NCBI RefSeq assembly: GCF_001953865.1
Contig: NZ_MQUQ01000001.1
Span: 330,890 to 394,889 of the forward strand
DNA: 64,000 nucleotides
From: Amycolatopsis coloradensis
GTDB taxonomy: Bacteria > Actinomycetota > Actinomycetes > Mycobacteriales > Pseudonocardiaceae
Direction of reading: 5' to 3'
Shown: one piece after another, positions 26,026 through 36,200 of the stretch
How the letters are laid out: each line of letters starts with the position of its first letter
How positions within the stretch are numbered: the stretch's first letter is position 1
Made by a program: the position numbers and the translations under genes
The notes under the pieces: model-generated
Told to the model about the DNA's origin: nothing
Databases searched by the model: none
What the model saw: only the letters and a program-made list of their open reading frames with translations

Positions 26026-26307
26026 ATGACGACGAGCAAGACCAGCCGGAAGCGCACCGGATTGTTCGACTACGTGGGCAACATCGTCGACGACACCAAG
26101 GAGTTCGTGGACGACGTGCTCGACCGCGGCCGTGAGGTCGACGACGACAACCGCCGGACCGCCCGCCGTGTGCTGCGCCCGGACGAGGAGAAGGACACCT
26201 CCGAAGACCTCGCGGACCTGCGCGAACAGTTGGAAGAACTGTCCAAGACGGTACGGAAGCTGAGCTCCGCCGACTCCACCCACAGCCAGCCGTCGAAGAG
26301 CAGGTGA
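26026..26307 (+). CDS. Small charged helical protein, phasin-like
   Basis: This 93-residue, highly charged protein has no membrane segment. It starts with a Lys/Arg tail and an amphipathic helix (LFDYVGNIVDDTKEFVDDVL), followed by an acidic heptad-like coiled coil (LADLREQLEELSKTVRKL). It is not a recognised family by eye, but the layout is like phasins and other lipid- or polyester-granule surface proteins. The ATG at 26026 follows GCGAGGAGAG. It leads a rightward operon with a PhaR-N-type protein and a UbiB kinase, which strengthens the granule idea. The phasin role is inference. Confidence 0.7.
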   Translation: MTTSKTSRKRTGLFDYVGNIVDDTKEFVDDVLDRGREVDDDNRRTARRVLRPDEEKDTSEDLADLREQLEELSKTVRKLSSADSTHSQPSKSR

Positions 26308-26344
26308 CGAGCCGGCGCCGGGCGGCACGCACACCAGGGCCGTC

Positions 26345-26713
26345 ATGACTCGGGATCGGGCCGCCGGCGCCCGGACACGGAAGCGGCGGGCGCTGCTACG
26401 CGAACCGGACGGCACGCTCTTCGACATCGAGACGAACCGTGTGGTCGACCTCGTCGAGTTGCTGGACGAGGTCAAAGCGGGTCGCCGCTTCCGCGCACAC
26501 CGCCGCAACGGCGCCGACTGCACCGTGGAGGTACTGGTCCAGATGTTCGATGACGCCTTGACCGGGCAGCACGCCGGCTTGCCCACTCCGGGGCTGCTCG
26601 CGCTGCTGGCCCCACGACCACCGGCGAGGCCGGCCCCGGTCGCGCGGCCCGATGACACCGTGGTGCCACTGCACCCCGTGGAGGGGCCGACCGGGACGGA
26701 CGGCCGTGGCTGA
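26345..26713 (+). CDS. PhaR N-terminal-domain protein (PHA accumulation regulator-like)
   Basis: This 122-residue protein has a central segment (about residues 18-66) that reads like the PHB/PHA-accumulation DNA-binding domain: LLREPDGTLFDIETN, VVDLVELLDEVKAGRRFRAHR, then EVLVQMF, comparable to the family pattern 'NRRLYDTETSRYVTL..LVREG..F.V.D..TG.D.T..VL.QI'. The C-terminal third is Pro/Ala-rich and disordered. In PHA producers PhaR binds polyester granules and the phasin promoter. Here no PHA synthase is visible, so it may sense another lipid inclusion. Its stop overlaps the start of the kinase gene. Confidence 0.72.
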   Translation: MTRDRAAGARTRKRRALLREPDGTLFDIETNRVVDLVELLDEVKAGRRFRAHRRNGADCTVEVLVQMFDDALTGQHAGLPTPGLLALLAPRPPARPAPVARPDDTVVPLHPVEGPTGTDGRG

Positions 26714-28193
26714 GCACAGGGTGCGCCTGCTCGCGGCCACGCTCGCCCGCCTGGCCGTACGCGAGGTGGCGAGTTCGAGCGGGGGTGAACCCGAACATCG
26801 CCGTCGCGAACGGGCACAGGCGATCCGGGCCGCGTTCGAGCGGCTGGGGCCGTTGTACATCAAGGTCGGGCAGATGCTGTCCACCCGGCCGGACTTCGTC
26901 TCCGCGGCCACCATCGACGAGCTCGGCAAGCTGCACGACCGGGTGCCTGCCGCACCGTTCTCGGAGTTCGAGCCGGTCCTGGAGGCGGAGCTGGGCTCCG
27001 GGTGGCGGCGCGCCTTCCGCCACATCGACACCGAACACCCGCTCGGGTCGGCGTCGCTGGCCCAGGTGTACCGGGTGCGGCTGGCCGACGGCAGGACCGG
27101 GGCGCTGAAGGTCCAGCGCCCCGGTATCCGCTCGATCGTTCACACGGACATGGCGGTGCTGCGCACCGCCGGCAAGCTGCTGGCCGCCATCCGGCCGAAG
27201 TTCAACGCCGTGGTCGACGTCGACGCCATGGTGGACCTGATCTTCGAATCGGTGGACAACGAACTGGACTTCACCACCGAGGCCGGGCACATGGAGCTGG
27301 GCCGCGCGCAGGCGGAGGAATTCGACCTCCTCACCGTGCCCGAGGTCCTGATGGTGACGCCTCGGGTGCTGGTGCAGGACCTCGCCGGAGGGCGGTCCAT
27401 CCGTGAGATCGCCCGCGGGGAACTGGCCGAGGACGAGCGCGTGGCCATCGCTCACGACCTGCTGGCGTTCATGTACCGCAGCTACTTCGTCGGCCGCCTC
27501 TTCCACGCCGATCCCCACCCCGGCAACATCTTCGTCGAGCCAGGACGGGGCGCGTCCCTGATCGACTGGGGCATGGTCGGCAGGCTGGACCGCCCGATGA
27601 GCCTCAAACTCGCCCTCACGCTGATCAACATCGTGCAGAACGACGGGGACGGTGCGGCGAGGGCCTGGGTGGAGATGGGCAAACCGACGCAGTGGGCGGA
27701 CATCGGCGGGTTCACCGGCGACGTCGCCGGCCTGGTACCCAAGGCCGCGACGGCGTCGCTGGAGGAGCTCAACTTCGGCATGACGCTGACCAGGGTTCTG
27801 CGCCACTCGACCAACCGGGGCATCAAGATCGGCCCGGTGATCCCCATGCTGGGCAAGTCCTTCGCCAACATGGAGGGGTCGATTCGCTGCCTGGCGCCCG
27901 AGCTGTCGGCCGCCGAAGTGCTGCAAGCGGAGCTGGCCGACATCGTGCTCGACCTGGTCTGCGAGACCTTCTCGGAGTCCCATCTGGCTCGCGGCGTCGT
28001 GGAGCTGCTGTTGGCAGCGAACGGCAGCTACAACCACGCGCGCGGGATCCTGCGGGACGTGTCCAATCGTGACCTGCAGATCCCGGTGGACTCGAAGAGC
28101 GCCTCGAACCAGGAACTGACGGCGAGCAAGATCTTCTACGGCACGCTGACGGGGGTGGGCGGGGCCTGGCTGTGGCAGCGGCTGAAGCGGTGA
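26706..28193 (+). CDS. ABC1/UbiB-family atypical kinase (AarF-like)
   Basis: This 495-residue protein of the UbiB/COQ8 family has the KxGQ signature (LYIKVGQMLSTRPDF, about residues 56-70), the Ala-rich nucleotide loop (PLGSASLAQVYRV), the catalytic lysine in ALKVQRPG, the HADPHPGNIF catalytic loop and a DWG (SLIDWGMVGR) metal motif. No strong membrane tail is seen. Members are ATPases needed for quinone synthesis and for lipid handling. The GTG start at 26706 overlaps the preceding stop by 8 bases, so it is coupled to the PhaR-like gene. It converges on the LuxR gene with 11 bases between the stops. A role in moving or exposing lipid substrates is plausible. Confidence 0.9.
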   Translation: MAEHRVRLLAATLARLAVREVASSSGGEPEHRRRERAQAIRAAFERLGPLYIKVGQMLSTRPDFVSAATIDELGKLHDRVPAAPFSEFEPVLEAELGSGWRRAFRHIDTEHPLGSASLAQVYRVRLADGRTGALKVQRPGIRSIVHTDMAVLRTAGKLLAAIRPKFNAVVDVDAMVDLIFESVDNELDFTTEAGHMELGRAQAEEFDLLTVPEVLMVTPRVLVQDLAGGRSIREIARGELAEDERVAIAHDLLAFMYRSYFVGRLFHADPHPGNIFVEPGRGASLIDWGMVGRLDRPMSLKLALTLINIVQNDGDGAARAWVEMGKPTQWADIGGFTGDVAGLVPKAATASLEELNFGMTLTRVLRHSTNRGIKIGPVIPMLGKSFANMEGSIRCLAPELSAAEVLQAELADIVLDLVCETFSESHLARGVVELLLAANGSYNHARGILRDVSNRDLQIPVDSKSASNQELTASKIFYGTLTGVGGAWLWQRLKR

Positions 28194-28204
28194 CGGCCCG
28201 CTTG

Positions 28205-28561
28205 TCAGGTGCGGCGCATCAGCCTGATCACCGCCTGGGTGCGGTCACTCACCCGGAGCTTGTAGAAGATGGCGTGCAAGTGGTTCTTCACCGTGCGTTC
28301 CGAGATACCCAACGCGCGGGCTATTCTGCGGTTGGAGAGCCCCTCGACGAGGAGTTTCGCAACTTCGTCCTCGCGTCCCGTGAAATTCCATCGCGAATAG
28401 GAACTGCCTTCGACCGGACCGATGGCAGAGGACTCGCGACAAATCTTCTCCGCCCGGCTCAAAAACGTATGCGCGATGTCCTGGTGCGTGCGCGCGAGTC
28501 GGATCAACTCTTCCAGCGCAAGGTCTTCGCCGGTTTGACCCTCGGATGTCCCTCGGCACAC
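28205..28561 (-). CDS. LuxR-family HTH regulator (short)
   Basis: This 118-residue protein has a helical N-terminal 45 residues and a C-terminal LuxR HTH (FTGREDEVAKLLVEGLSNRRIARALGIS, then RTVKNHLHAIFYKLRV). The GTG start at 28561 follows AGAGGAG at about 7 bases. It has no sensor domain. It lies downstream of the AT-DH megasynthase gene, 234 bases apart, on the same strand. The HTH resembles that of the protein at 23596-24096 (shared GLSNRxIAxxLxIS..T.KN..H), suggesting two related regulators for the two synthase blocks. Confidence 0.85.
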   Translation of the reverse strand: MCRGTSEGQTGEDLALEELIRLARTHQDIAHTFLSRAEKICRESSAIGPVEGSSYSRWNFTGREDEVAKLLVEGLSNRRIARALGISERTVKNHLHAIFYKLRVSDRTQAVIRLMRRT

Positions 28562-28795
28562 CGACGACTCCTCTGCACTTCGCTGACAAGTAGGCGTGCT
28601 GCCATGACAGTGCTAAAAGTAGCGATCATTCACGAGAGACAATAGCGGCCATTCAGGCGGCTTGCCCCACCGTCTGAATGCGCATTCGAAGGGTGCATTC
28701 GGCCCAGCCCATCCGCTCGAGGATGCCTTCAATTAACGCCGGGGAAAATTCCCATTGCGGACGCGGCCGACGCCGTGCCGCGCCACGGCCCATTT

Positions 28796-31700
28796 TCAAT
28801 CCGCCACCACGCGGAGACCGAAATCCGCCTGGTAGATCCACTTCCCGTCGACCCACAGTTCCGCCGAGGCGACGACCAGGTGCCCGTGCTCCTCCTCGAC
28901 CACCTCGAGGACGTCCGCGGTGACGATCACCCTCCGATTCGTCGGCAACACCTGCCCGCGGTACTTCCACGTGACCGGCCGTCCGAGCGCCACCGGCTCG
29001 AAGTGCGCGCCTGCCACTCCACGGCCGAGCCCCTCTTGACCGGCGTACCACCGCAGGAGCAGGCACATCGCCTCCAGGCCGAGGGAACCCGGCTGCACCG
29101 GATCCTGGAAGAAGTGCGCGCGGAAGAACCACTCGCTTCCGTCGACCTCCTTCTCCCCCCGCACCCGCCCCAGTCCCGCCCGTCCACCGTCAGGCCAGTA
29201 CCCGGTGATCCGGTCGAGCACCCGCAGCATGGCGCCCGACGGCAGGCCGGTACCCGGGCGCCGCTCGCCGCCCGGCTGCTCGCGCCACTCCGACGGCTCC
29301 GTCAAAGCCGCGCGGTGCGCCGGGTCGGCGAGCAGGCCGCCCTGCCCGGCGAACGCCTCGGGCGGGAAGAATCCGAAGGTGGTCGAAAGGGTCAGCACCG
29401 GGGTGTCCCCGAGGCGGCACTCGACGACGAATCGCTGGATCGTGGTGCCCCCGCTGGTGGCGGACTCCCGCAGCAGGGCGCGGGTGCGCAGGACCCCCGC
29501 GCCCGGCCCGACCTCCGCCAGCACCGTCACGGCGCCGTCCAGGTTGCGGAATTTGCGGTCCTGGTCGAATCCGTGGCTGTACGCGGCGAGCCAGCCGCAC
29601 GGTTGCAGGGCCGCCTCCAGCAGCACGGCGAACGGCATCACCGGGCGATCGTCGTGCTCGAAGAACCACGCCCGCTCCGGAACGTCGTACTCGACCTCGG
29701 CCACCGTGCCCGCGCGCAGGCCGCCCATCGGGCCGGTCACCTCCGCGATCCGGCTCATGAAGTGGTACGGCGGCCCGGGGCAGCGTGGCGAAATATCCTT
29801 CGCGTCGTCCAGCGAGGCCGCGGCCGGACCGAATGCCTCGCTGGGCCGCCCCCACGCGCACGCCAGCAACGAGGCGTAGTCGAAGCGGAATCCGTCGGCT
29901 TCCGCGACCATCCGCGGTTCCCGGTGACCACCCAGCCCGCCCAGTTCGGCGGACGGCAGCGCGGGTGCGGTCCCGCGCGGTACCGCCGGACCCGAACGCC
30001 ACTGGTCCAGCGGCCAGTCCGGCACGAGGCGCACCGCCAGCTCCCGTGCGTGCAGGGCTCCCACCCCGTCGACCGAGCACAGCACGTCGGCGACCAACGT
30101 CGGCCGAGTCCCGGTCGACAGCTCCCTGACGAACACCTCGTAGACGATCCGCCGGTTGCGGGGAGTCGCTTGAGCCCGGCAGGTCAGCCGGACGGGACGG
30201 TCGGGCACCGGCTCGAAGCGCCACCCGTCCCGCTCGACGGTGCATCCGGTGGCGCTGAGGTAGAACGCCATTGCCTGGTGGCAGCCCTGGAGCATCAGTG
30301 ACCCCGGCATGCACGGGTCGTTTTCGAAGTGAGCCGCGAAATACCACTCGTCGGGCGCGATGGCGCTCTCCGCGCGCAGATGACCGCGCCCCCACGGCCC
30401 ACCGGTCCAGTCGAGCGCGGTGACCTCGTCCAGTGCCCGCAGCCGGCCGCCCGCGATGCGGGGGGTGCGCACCTGCGACCGGGTCTGCCCCCACTCGTCG
30501 CCGAAGCAGTCGGCCAGCCTGCCTTCGAGCAACGCTCGCACCTGGGTCGGGCCGAAAGCCGACCGCGTGGCGCGACGCAGAGGTAGGTCCAGCGGTCCCT
30601 GCGGCGGGGGTTCGCCCTCCGGCCGCCACGTGATCCCTGTTCCACCGTCGAGTTCGTCCTGGTCGAAGAAGCCCGCGCGGGCGTGACGCACGGTCAAGCG
30701 GGGCGCGCCGTTCACGTGGCAGTCGGCGCGGAACGACGCCAGCAGCACCCCGCCGTGTTCGGCGACCCCCTCGACGGTGGTCTCGAAGTCCACCGTGTCG
30801 CCGGCACCCGGCGGACTGCCGTGGTGGGTGACCTCGCAGTCGAGCATTCGGTAGACCTGCTCCTTGCTGGTGCGTAGATCCACGCCGAGCCAGCTCAACA
30901 GCAGGATGTTGCCCTGGCCGAACTCCGCGAGCAGGGCAGGCGCCACGCGTCCGGTGGGGTCGAGGTACCAGTCACCTTCACGGACATCGGTCTGCGTGCG
31001 GATCACCCCGCCCGTCATGGACGCGGGCTCCGCGTCCAGTGCGACGACCCGGTCCACGAGCAGCACCGGCGGCTTGGGCAGCCGGGTTCGCCAGCGGGAG
31101 CCCCGAAACCCGGCGAACCGTGGCCCGAAGACCTCCGCGACCCGGCCTTCGGCATGGCGCTCCAGCTCGGCACGCCCGAACAACGGAGCCGGGCCGGTGA
31201 CAGGCGGGGTGGCAGGCGAGGCAGTGGCGGGTGAAGCGGTGGCAGCCAAAACGGTCGCGGGCGAGGCGGTCCCCACGGTGGTGCCTGCACCGCGCAGCAG
31301 GGCGGCCATCTCGGCGCGCAGGTCGAGAAACCTGTTGTGCACCACCGCCTCCCGCTCGACGAACTCCCGGTGCAGCCGGGCCACCCGCCGATGGTGGGCG
31401 ACCAGCGGCACGGGCCGTACGGGGTGCAGCGGGGGCCGCACGAGCCGCTCCAGTAGCGCCGGCACGTCCATCCGCACGCCCGCCGCCGCCATCTCGGCCA
31501 CGGCCCGCAGCAGCTGGCGGACGCCCCCAGCCCCCGGCACGTCGAGTGCGACGGCCAGGTGCTCTCGTGCACCGAGCACCTGACGCACCCAGTTGGCGCA
31601 CAACCCCTTGGGGCCGAGTTCCACGAACACCCGGACCCCGTCTTCCCACGCACGCCGCACGGTTCCGGCGAAATCGGCCGTCCCGACCAGCTGGGCGGCG

Positions 31701-33244
31701 AGCGCACCCGCCACGGCGTCCGGTGTCGGCGAGTACCAGCCGGTGGTGGCGCACGAGTAGTACCTCGTGGTCCCGACGTCGACCGTGGGGTGGTGGTACA
31801 GCCGCCACAGCTGGTCCCGCACCTCGGCCAGCTCCGGCACGTGCGCGACGATCGGGTAGTCGACCTCCCACGAGGGGCCGCCGAGCCGGCGCACCACGCG
31901 GGCGCACGCGGCCGGATCGCCGCCCACTACGCACGACTCCGGCGAGTTGACGAGCATCAGGTACGCGGTTGCTTCCCCCTCGATCGCCCGTCTCACCCTG
32001 TCGGCCGGGGCGCCGACCAGCCGGCACGACCACTCGCCACCGGCCGCGCCGTCGCGACGGCGCGCCTGGCGCCACACGTCGAACCGGCCGACCACCCCGT
32101 CGGTGTAGAGCCAGGAGTCCCGAACCCGCCGGACCACCTCGTCCGGGTCGCGCCACGCACCGGTGGCGACCAGTGCGGTCATTTCACCCGAGGAGTAGCC
32201 GACCACGGCGTCCGGCCGGAGACCGAGCAGGTCCGCCACCACCCCGTGGTGCACCCCCGCCAGTACTCCCGAACCCCAGATCTGCCGCAACGCCCTCGGC
32301 AACGCGGAGCCGTCGGTGACGCCGAGGAGGTCATCGATCGGTCCGTAGCGCTGTTCGAGGCCTGCCACCAAGTCCGGGAACGCCAGCAGCAGCTGCGTGC
32401 CCATGCCGGGATAGGACGCCGCGCCGTTGCCGAAGAGAAAGGCGACCTGCCCCGGTAACGGCCGGTCCCGGTACGCCACCCCATCGGGGCGCGGACCGCC
32501 GCTCCGCAGCCACTGTTCGGCGGCGGACTCGGCACCGAGCGGCGGCTCCCCACCGGCCGACCACACGACCAGCCTCGCGGGTCCGCCGTCCCCCTGTCGT
32601 CCGGTTCTCACGGCTTCGAGCACTTCGCCACGGTCGGCACCGGAGTAGACGCGCCACGACACCGGCGCCCCCACCACCCACGGCACCACGTCGGCGAGCC
32701 GCAGCCGCACCGGTCCGGCCGAGGTGGCCACCTCGGTGTCCCGCGTGCCGATCAGCAACCGGGCGGGCGCGTTCGGCCTCGGCATGGCGCGATGGGCGAT
32801 CGCCAGCACGGCGCACGCCACGCGCAGCAGGTCTCCGCCGGACTGCGACGACCCGTCGAGTCGCGGCCTTGCGACGGCCGGGTCGGCACTGCCGTCCTCG
32901 ACCAGCGCCAACGACCGGTTCCCGTCCCGCCGCGCGGCGGTGTGCCGTTTGAGCACCACCGCGACCGCGCAGCCGGTCGCCGCGGACGCGACCACGGCGG
33001 TGTCGAGGCGGCGTTCGGCCACCGCCCGGACCGCCTCGTGCAGATCCTCGGTGATGTCTCCCGCCCAGGACGAGCCGGCGGCTCGCGCGGCCTCCCGAGC
33101 GACATCCGGCACCAGGTCCGTCCCGTTCCCCGGACCGGGCTGCCACGCAACACCGTCGAGCAGGCAGTGGCGCAGGTCGTCCACCGTTCGACCGTCCGGG
33201 GTCCGGACGGTCACCGCCACGACCGCTACCTGTTCAGAGCCCAC
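28796..33244 (-). CDS. Megasynthase: PfaB-type AT fused to four FabA-like hotdog (DH) domains
   Basis: This 1482-residue protein has, in order: a degenerate KS-like remnant without active-site cysteine (1-260); an acyltransferase of PfaB type (265-560; FLFGNGAASYPGMG and GYSSGE, with Tyr in place of the usual His before Ser); a linker with Thr-Ala-Ser-Pro repeats (about 665-690); then four hotdog domains. Domain 1 (about 690-880, FGQGNILLLSWLG) and domain 3 (about 1138-1330, MPFAVLLEAALQPCGWLAAY) lack the catalytic motif. Domain 2 (HFENDPCMPGS, about 973) and domain 4 (HFFQDPVQPGS, about 1376) keep it. This gives two double-hotdog dehydratases as in PfaC, but joined to PfaB instead of KS-CLF. 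These domains make or isomerise cis/trans double bonds in PUFA synthases. The GTG start overlaps the upstream gene by 19 bases. Confidence 0.9.
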   Translation of the reverse strand: MGSEQVAVVAVTVRTPDGRTVDDLRHCLLDGVAWQPGPGNGTDLVPDVAREAARAAGSSWAGDITEDLHEAVRAVAERRLDTAVVASAATGCAVAVVLKRHTAARRDGNRSLALVEDGSADPAVARPRLDGSSQSGGDLLRVACAVLAIAHRAMPRPNAPARLLIGTRDTEVATSAGPVRLRLADVVPWVVGAPVSWRVYSGADRGEVLEAVRTGRQGDGGPARLVVWSAGGEPPLGAESAAEQWLRSGGPRPDGVAYRDRPLPGQVAFLFGNGAASYPGMGTQLLLAFPDLVAGLEQRYGPIDDLLGVTDGSALPRALRQIWGSGVLAGVHHGVVADLLGLRPDAVVGYSSGEMTALVATGAWRDPDEVVRRVRDSWLYTDGVVGRFDVWRQARRRDGAAGGEWSCRLVGAPADRVRRAIEGEATAYLMLVNSPESCVVGGDPAACARVVRRLGGPSWEVDYPIVAHVPELAEVRDQLWRLYHHPTVDVGTTRYYSCATTGWYSPTPDAVAGALAAQLVGTADFAGTVRRAWEDGVRVFVELGPKGLCANWVRQVLGAREHLAVALDVPGAGGVRQLLRAVAEMAAAGVRMDVPALLERLVRPPLHPVRPVPLVAHHRRVARLHREFVEREAVVHNRFLDLRAEMAALLRGAGTTVGTASPATVLAATASPATASPATPPVTGPAPLFGRAELERHAEGRVAEVFGPRFAGFRGSRWRTRLPKPPVLLVDRVVALDAEPASMTGGVIRTQTDVREGDWYLDPTGRVAPALLAEFGQGNILLLSWLGVDLRTSKEQVYRMLDCEVTHHGSPPGAGDTVDFETTVEGVAEHGGVLLASFRADCHVNGAPRLTVRHARAGFFDQDELDGGTGITWRPEGEPPPQGPLDLPLRRATRSAFGPTQVRALLEGRLADCFGDEWGQTRSQVRTPRIAGGRLRALDEVTALDWTGGPWGRGHLRAESAIAPDEWYFAAHFENDPCMPGSLMLQGCHQAMAFYLSATGCTVERDGWRFEPVPDRPVRLTCRAQATPRNRRIVYEVFVRELSTGTRPTLVADVLCSVDGVGALHARELAVRLVPDWPLDQWRSGPAVPRGTAPALPSAELGGLGGHREPRMVAEADGFRFDYASLLACAWGRPSEAFGPAAASLDDAKDISPRCPGPPYHFMSRIAEVTGPMGGLRAGTVAEVEYDVPERAWFFEHDDRPVMPFAVLLEAALQPCGWLAAYSHGFDQDRKFRNLDGAVTVLAEVGPGAGVLRTRALLRESATSGGTTIQRFVVECRLGDTPVLTLSTTFGFFPPEAFAGQGGLLADPAHRAALTEPSEWREQPGGERRPGTGLPSGAMLRVLDRITGYWPDGGRAGLGRVRGEKEVDGSEWFFRAHFFQDPVQPGSLGLEAMCLLLRWYAGQEGLGRGVAGAHFEPVALGRPVTWKYRGQVLPTNRRVIVTADVLEVVEEEHGHLVVASAELWVDGKWIYQADFGLRVVAD

Positions 33245-36200
33245 CGGGCAGCCCTCTCCCCCGCCTGCTCGTCGACCGGCACGTCGGGCCGTCGCACGAA
33301 CACCACGTCCGCCAGCTCCACCACCAGCTCACCCGCCTGGTCCACGAGCTTGACGTCGCAGGTGACGACATCCCGCTCGGTGTCCCCGACGCGGACGAGG
33401 CACCGCACCGGAACGGACACCGGTCCCTCCCGCCCGAGCAGTAACCGCCCCACTGACATCGGCAGCCACGCGCCACCCAGCCGCTCGGCGGCCCACAGCC
33501 CCGCCAGTTGGAGCGCTCCGTCCACCGCGGCCGGGTCGGTGTGCCACGGGCCGTCCGGCCAGCCGACCGCCCGCAGGCCGAGCACGACGCCGGTCGCGCC
33601 GTCGGCCGTGAGCACGGGCGGACCGTCCAGGACCTGGAACCGCGGGCCGTGGAACAGCACGACGCCGTCGTAGAGCGGGGCATCGTCGAACGGTTCACCG
33701 CTCGACGGCGGTGACCAGATCCGTGGTGCTCCCGCGCTCGCGGAGACGGTCGCGTGGTAGTGCGCCGCGCCGGACTCGCCGAGCAGCTCCACCTCCAGCA
33801 CGACCTCCCCCGCGATCACCCGCTCGCGGCCCCGGACGGTGAACCGGTGCCCGCCCCGGGCCAGGTCGGGCAGCACGGCTTTACGCAGCACCCGCACGTC
33901 GCCCACCGTGACCGGACCCCCGGGGCGCCACACCGCGGCCAGCGACAGGAACCATTCGAGCGTCAAGGCCACGGGAAGCACCGGTGTGCCTGCCACGCTG
34001 TGGTCGGCCAGGTAGCCGTGAGTGGCCTCGCTGACGACCACGTCGGCCCGCAGGTGGTGTTCTCCGCCGTGCAGGGTCCTCGTGCCCTCCACGGCGATGA
34101 CGACGTGGACGTCCGGATGGGCGCCGGTCACTTCGGTGACGAAGGCCGCGGCCCCCGCGCCGGGGTCGACCAGCGGCACGCCGCGCTCGTCGAATCGCTC
34201 GGCCAGCGCCCGGGTCACCATCCCGCCCCGCCACGGTCCCCACGCGATCGACCGGACCCGGCAACCGGGACGTCCGGCCTGTTCGGCCAGCGCGACCTGA
34301 GTGAGCACCTCATTGCCCATCGCGTAGTCGATCTGGCCGACGTTGCCGAACTCGGCGGCCACCGACGAAAAGACGCAGATCAGGTCGAGCGGGTCGGTGG
34401 CAGTGGCGTCCAGCAGTGACCGCAGGCCGTCGACCTTGGTGCCGAAAACGCGGTCGAAGTGCTCGTCGGTCTTGTCGGCGAGTGCTTGGTCGGCCAGCAC
34501 GCCGGCCGCGTGGACGATCCCACTGACCGGGCCCCACTCGGTTCGCACGGACGTGAGCGCGGCGGCCACGGCCGCCGCGTCGCGCACGTCGACTTCGAGG
34601 TAGCGGACCTCGCTGCCGGCGGCACGCAGCTCAGCCAAGGCACGCCGCAGCTCACGGCCCGCCAAGACGTCCCGGGCCCGGGCGCCCGCCTCCACCGGCG
34701 TGAGGACTTCTCCGGCGCGCTCGCGTTCGCGTTCGACCAGCACGCGGACGAGGGACTGCTCGTCGGGACAGTCGCGCAGTTCGATCGGCTCGTCCGCGAG
34801 CGGGGTGCGCCCCAGCAGCACGAGCCTGGGGCGGGCGTGCTCGGCCAGCCCGCGCAAGGCCTGTGCGGTGATACCACGGGCTCCGCCGCTGACGACCAGG
34901 ACGGTTCCGGGACCGATCCGGTCGTCCCCCTCGGCGGGTGCGGCGGGGCACCGGACGAGTGCCGTGCGCGAGCCGTCGGCCCGCAACCCGATGTCCGATG
35001 CCGGTCCACCTTCCAGCAGTTCCGCCGCCAGGACGCGGGCGATCTCCTGGGGGCCACGGTCGCCGCGTTCGCAGTCGAGGGCCTTCACCATGGCGTCCGG
35101 CCACTCGGTGGCGGCGGTGCGCGCGGCCGCCGCGACACCGCCCAGCCACGCGCGTTCCGGCTGCCTGCCGCTCGCCCCGAAATCGCCACCCGTGTCCTGC
35201 ACGGTGACCAGCAGGCCACCTTCGCGTTGGAAGCGCGGAGACACCCGGCGCAGGTCGCGGAACACCTCACGCTCGACCACGAGCGCGTCGCCCGCCGATC
35301 CCACGTGCCGCAGTCCCCCGAGGTGCACGAGGGACGGGGTGTCGGCGGGAATGTCGGTGAGCACCTCCGCTGGTATCCCCCGTCCGACGAGTTCGGCGGC
35401 CAGAGCTTCGGCGACACCGCCCCCGTCCGCGGTGATGGTGACCGGGCCCGCGGACAGACCGGTCGCGCGCAGACCCGGCAGCGGCGCGGGAACCGCGCGC
35501 CTGACCAGCCGGGTGAGGGGAAGACGATGGGGTCGCTCCGGCGGGGACGCGGCTCGGCCGGCCCCGTTCGACGTCTCGCCCGGCGGCGCGTCGAGCTTTA
35601 CCGACGGCCCCGGTGCGGGTGCCGTCATGGCGACTGCTTCTCCTCCCGCCATCACCTCGCCGAACACGTCGGTGATCTCGCGTAGCGAACGCAGGGCGCC
35701 GAGCCGCGCCGCGTTCACTTCCGGCAATCCGTCGACCTGCTGTCGCAGTGCGGAAAGCACTTCCACCCGCTTGATGGAGTCGATGCCGAGGTCGGCCTCC
35801 AGGTCCATCTCCCCGTTGAGCATCTCGACCGGGTAACCCGTCTTGTCCGCCACTACGGCCAGCAGCACGGATTCCAGATCCTGTTCCGGCTCGGCGAGCG
35901 GAGCGGGCAGGGGTGTGGGCACGGTGCCCGGTGTGGTCCCGGGCGGCGGCGGCAAGTTCACCGGGGCTTCGGGCAACTGCACGGGTGCGGCGGGAAGAAC
36001 CGCCTCCGGCGGGGGCGCGGGTGCGGGCGGAGCCTCGGGTGCACGGGAGGTGTCCGCTGTCGGTACCGTGCCGTCGCCGACCACCGCCGCCATGCCGGCG
36101 AGCGAAACCTCGGCCAGCTTCAGGAACGCGGTGTGGCTGTCTCCCATGGCCTTCTGGTACGCGGTGTGCGCCGCGGCCGTCTCCCGCTGGGTGTCCGTCA

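Noticed and set aside
31200..31270. A repetitive tract that might be a DNA repeat or CRISPR-like element
   Set aside because: It encodes Thr-Ala-Ser-Pro linker repeats inside the AT-DH synthase; units are short and irregular with no spacers. No CRISPR array was seen in the window.
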